This document shows positions 61,356 through 64,000 of a stretch of 64,000 bases of DNA, piece by piece (positions within the stretch are counted from its first letter, which is position 1; each line of letters starts with the position of its first letter). A program made the position numbers and the translations under genes. This DNA is from Holtermannia corniformis (taxonomy: Eukaryota; Basidiomycota; Tremellomycetes; Holtermanniales), in assembly GCA_001599935.1 (NCBI GenBank), contig BCIJ01000004.1:645716-709715 (forward strand), given 5' to 3'. Below the pieces are notes generated by a model. It was not told the origin of the DNA. It ran no database searches and was given only the letters and a program-made list of their open reading frames with translations.

Positions 61356-63890
61356 GCAGCGGTCGGATCTCGCGGCAATCACCGACGTGATCGGCGCGAA
61401 GGAGCAATGGCAAGTATGGGAGTGCTGTGAGCTGGAGTCAGCGGCGGAGTGGCGGTGGTGGCGCAAGACGGCTCGGGCCAGGATGTAGACAACGACCAGA
61501 TGGCAACCACGATGCAAACTGAGGGTGAAAACAAGGCAGAGGGATACGCACGGCAAGCGACGAGGGGTGCGGACAGATGCTCGCTGGGTGCTAGTGATCG
61601 GCACGCGAGCTTGTCACTGTCAACCAAGACGACTCGCCACCGTGTCCGCGTTGATTGCCAGCGAGTGCGCGACACGCTCGGTGCTGTCGGTGCACCCGCT
61701 CCGAGGTGCGAGCGCACGCACCGTCAAAGGAGCTTTGAGTGGTCGATGGCGGGAAGCTGACGGGGGTCAAGGAAGAAAGGGTGCAGTCACGTGATTTACT
61801 CCGGAACGTGGTCCTCAGTCCAAACAGACGGCCGCGGCCGATCCGAGCGGTGATGGGGATGACAGAAGGGGTGGTGCAAAAGGCTCTTGACCAACTCGCG
61901 ACCTTGCAGACCTCAGCTAGACTGATGCCAACAACACCGCCGCTGCCGCACTGCCGCCGCCTCGGCTCGTGCCGGGGCTCCCGGATTCAGGGCCAGGGGC
62001 GTGCGCCGCCCGAAAAGTCTCATCATTCCAGGCGAACCGAATCACGCCCGATGGCAGCGTACGCGGACCGATAGCGGATCTGTAGACGGGAGTGGATGCA
62101 GTCGGAGTGAAAGCAGCCGGTCCAGGAGTCGAACGTAGCGCACCGAGTGCCGATCGCCACTCGGGACCGTTTGCACGACTCGCCCCTGAGTGCACGTGAT
62201 TGCTTTTCACGTCGATCGCTAGGTTTGACCCGGCTGACGAAGTGCGGTCTCGGATTGTGATCCGGGAGATGACCAGGAGTCTCGGGCGCTTTGAGTTTGT
62301 GGGCGGATCCACGATGCCAGCACAAAGGATGCACGGACACGCAGACACGCTAGGGCACACACGGCGACAGGATCAAAGCCAATCCATTCACGCACGGGCC
62401 GGCTCTCGTCGAAACCGCCAGGCGTGTTGGAGAGCAGTGAGATGGAGTGGAGTAGGATAGTCGGGTGGTGCAGATCAGATGCGTGCAGTGAGAAGCACAA
62501 TCAGACCATGCCGGGTTCGGGCGGGGTTGTCCGACATTCTACCGCCACGCCTTGGGTGCGAAAGACGGGACACTCGACGATGAGCAGTGTAGAGATGATC
62601 GGGCCGTGTTCCGACATGGGGTGACCAATCTAGCCGTGTCCTACCATCACGTTCGACTCGCAATCGCAATCACCTTCTGCCTCTTGGCCCGCCTCGACCC
62701 TGAACACGACACCAAGATTAAGACTCACCCAATCGAGTGACCTCCTGCTCTCCGCTAGCCGTTACCGTCTTGCGTCTTCTTCGAGGTTGTCTGTCAGTGT
62801 TATTGTTACAGATGGGTGTCGAGTGCGAACTCGGGCGAGCAGTGTTGCCGCGGCCAGGGAGACGCACGAAAGTGGAGACTCCATTCCTTAAGTGGGGGTG
62901 TGGGCGCTCAGGAGATCCCCGAAGGATTGCATTCGCTTCCCGACTCGCGGGCGATCGTGTGCAGACTGCCAAGCTGGTGCATCGCTGGTGTACGGGCATG
63001 CCATAGAGCGCGTCGCGACCTGCCGCGCTGGGGAAAGCGACTGAGACCTGGTACCGAACACGTCCGGACAATGAAGGACGGCTGCTCAGGCACCGACGGA
63101 GTTTCGCCACTTGAACAGCACACGCGCAGTGGCGTCACCGTGCGCAGACAGGGTCGTGCGCAAGCAACAAGGCGGCATGTCATCAGCTAGACCCACAGCC
63201 TGAGCGAGCGCTATGAGATACATTGGCTATGTCTTCCTGGAGCCGTTTCTTTGGTATAGATGGATCTGTAGGAGCGTGGCGAGGCGGAATCGCAACACCC
63301 CATACTGGTCTTGGCGGCGGCAGTGAAATCGGCAATCGTCCTACAATCGCAGCTCAGAGGCGATCGAGGTAGAACAGGCAGGTCTGGTATGTAGCTCACT
63401 GATAACACTTGCCGTTTTCTGCAGCTCGGACCTCTTTACTTGGTAATGACTGCAACCTGAGTCTTTCTTATGCGCATACACGGTCAGTCCGATTCGTGAC
63501 ACACAACACAGCTCGTTTTTCGCTCATGTCTTGACCATCATGCGCAACAGCGTTGTGTACAATGCTGCGAGTCTCTGTAGAGGCCGGCCCTATGCCATTT
63601 TGAACTCCACGGCTGGCGTTACAGCTCACACGCTATACACAACAATGTTCACACGCTATACATAACAATGTTGACTACCAAATATCAGAAAAGGCTGTGT
63701 TGGACCTGGCGTCGTGCGGCAACCAGCTTGATGAGGACACAGTTGACTTGCTGTATACTGAGGACGCACAAGGTCTAATTAGATGGAAGGGAAGCCAGCC
63801 ACACTTGAGCTCCGCGCACCGACCGCCACCCGCCATGAGGGTGATCGGCCGAGCGTGACGTGAGCGCCGGAAACATCCACTTGACCGGAA
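61356..63890. other. 2.5-kb gene-poor stretch
   Basis: Several open frames overlap on both strands (e.g. 61917-62360 and 62718-63110 minus), but none shows a recognisable motif and the longest look like GC-rich chance frames. It holds the 23-bp tandem duplication at 63627-63672. A poorly conserved gene could be hidden here. Confidence 0.45.
63627..63672. repeat. Tandem duplication of a 23-bp unit
   Basis: Copies at 63627-63649 and 63650-63672 differ by one base. They lie about 220 bp upstream of the eIF2D-like start codon. Confidence 0.85.
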
Positions 63891-64000
63891 ATGTTCAAAA
63901 AGCCACCTGCCCACCTCGCAAACTCGACACCGCTCAGGCAGAGCGACAGGCGCAAGGTGCTTGCCGCCATCCTCGAGCTCTACCCCGAGATCGCAAAGGA
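63891..64000 (+). CDS. eIF2D / Tma64-like protein, 5' part only
   Basis: The window ends inside this gene. The visible 36 residues begin MFKKPPAHLANSTPLRQSDR and continue RKVLAAILELYPEIAKE. Fungal eIF2D/Tma64 (ligatin) proteins, which deliver or remove tRNA on the 40S subunit, begin with the same MFKKP..L..S.PLR.SDRRKL pattern before a DENR/MCT-1-type domain. Only this N-terminal region is visible, so later domains cannot be checked. Confidence 0.7.
   Translation, partial: MFKKPPAHLANSTPLRQSDRRKVLAAILELYPEIAK

Noticed and set aside
61917..62360. Minus-strand frame with a Gly/Ser/Ala stretch resembling an amidase signature
   Set aside because: The rest of the frame lacks any amidase sequence; the stretch is a low-complexity coincidence.

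Overview
The window looks like nuclear DNA of a basidiomycete fungus. Protein-coding genes are packed on both strands and nearly all are cut by many short introns, mostly 40-60 nt, with GT..AG ends and a CTGAC/CTAAC/CTGAT branch site close to the acceptor. The protein set is fungal (Ysc84, Bor1, Exo70, Gga, DUF4048, a Crinkler-like NTPase). The compactness, intron density and base composition would suit a yeast-like Pucciniomycotina such as Mixia, but the species is a guess. Gene models below were joined by hand from splice signals and reading frame, so internal exon borders are approximate unless a position is given.

Layout. Bases 1-2350 hold short repeats and palindromes and one unrecognised ORF. 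2353-9363 holds a GPI-type surface protein, an unrecognised replication-factor-like gene (minus) and SEC31. 9403-15340 holds EXO70, a G-patch protein, SEC61 beta and a CDF metal transporter. 15506-20711 is a tight run of minus-strand genes: geranylgeranyltransferase I beta, a GNAT-like protein, eIF2B gamma and a PDAP1-like protein. A divergent promoter leads to the ABCF ATPase ARB1 (21152-23558), followed by a small ORF and a SERCA-type calcium pump (minus, to 27889). 28164-38525 is a plus-strand run: synaptojanin-like phosphatase, CCDC97-like protein, an RNase III-domain protein and a very intron-rich transketolase. 39198-42560 is accessory in character: a Crinkler-like P-loop protein, a decayed acidic-repeat gene and a low-complexity ORF. 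42688-45843 is a GGA adaptor with one outsized intron. After a 1.7 kb gene-poor stretch come a DUF4048 protein, a Cys-rich protein, a BCAT, a one-span membrane protein, the borate/anion transporter Bor1, a Ysc84 protein, a small membrane protein, SmB, an Sds3/Dep1-like protein, a 2.5 kb gene-poor stretch, and the start of eIF2D/Tma64 running off the end.

How the genes relate. There are no operons. Many products serve the secretory and endocytic route: Sec61 beta (ER entry), Sec31 (COPII exit), Gga (Golgi sorting), Exo70 (exocytosis), GGTase-I beta (Rho/Cdc42 prenylation), synaptojanin and Ysc84 (endocytosis), SERCA (ER calcium). A second set serves translation and RNA: eIF2B gamma, ARB1, eIF2D, SmB, CCDC97-like and G-patch proteins. 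The most unusual items are the RNase III protein with a SUMO-interaction-like motif, the Crinkler-like gene beside a broken gene, a 4-nt micro-exon in SmB, and two introns with non-GT donors (GC in the Sac phosphatase loop, TT in transketolase).
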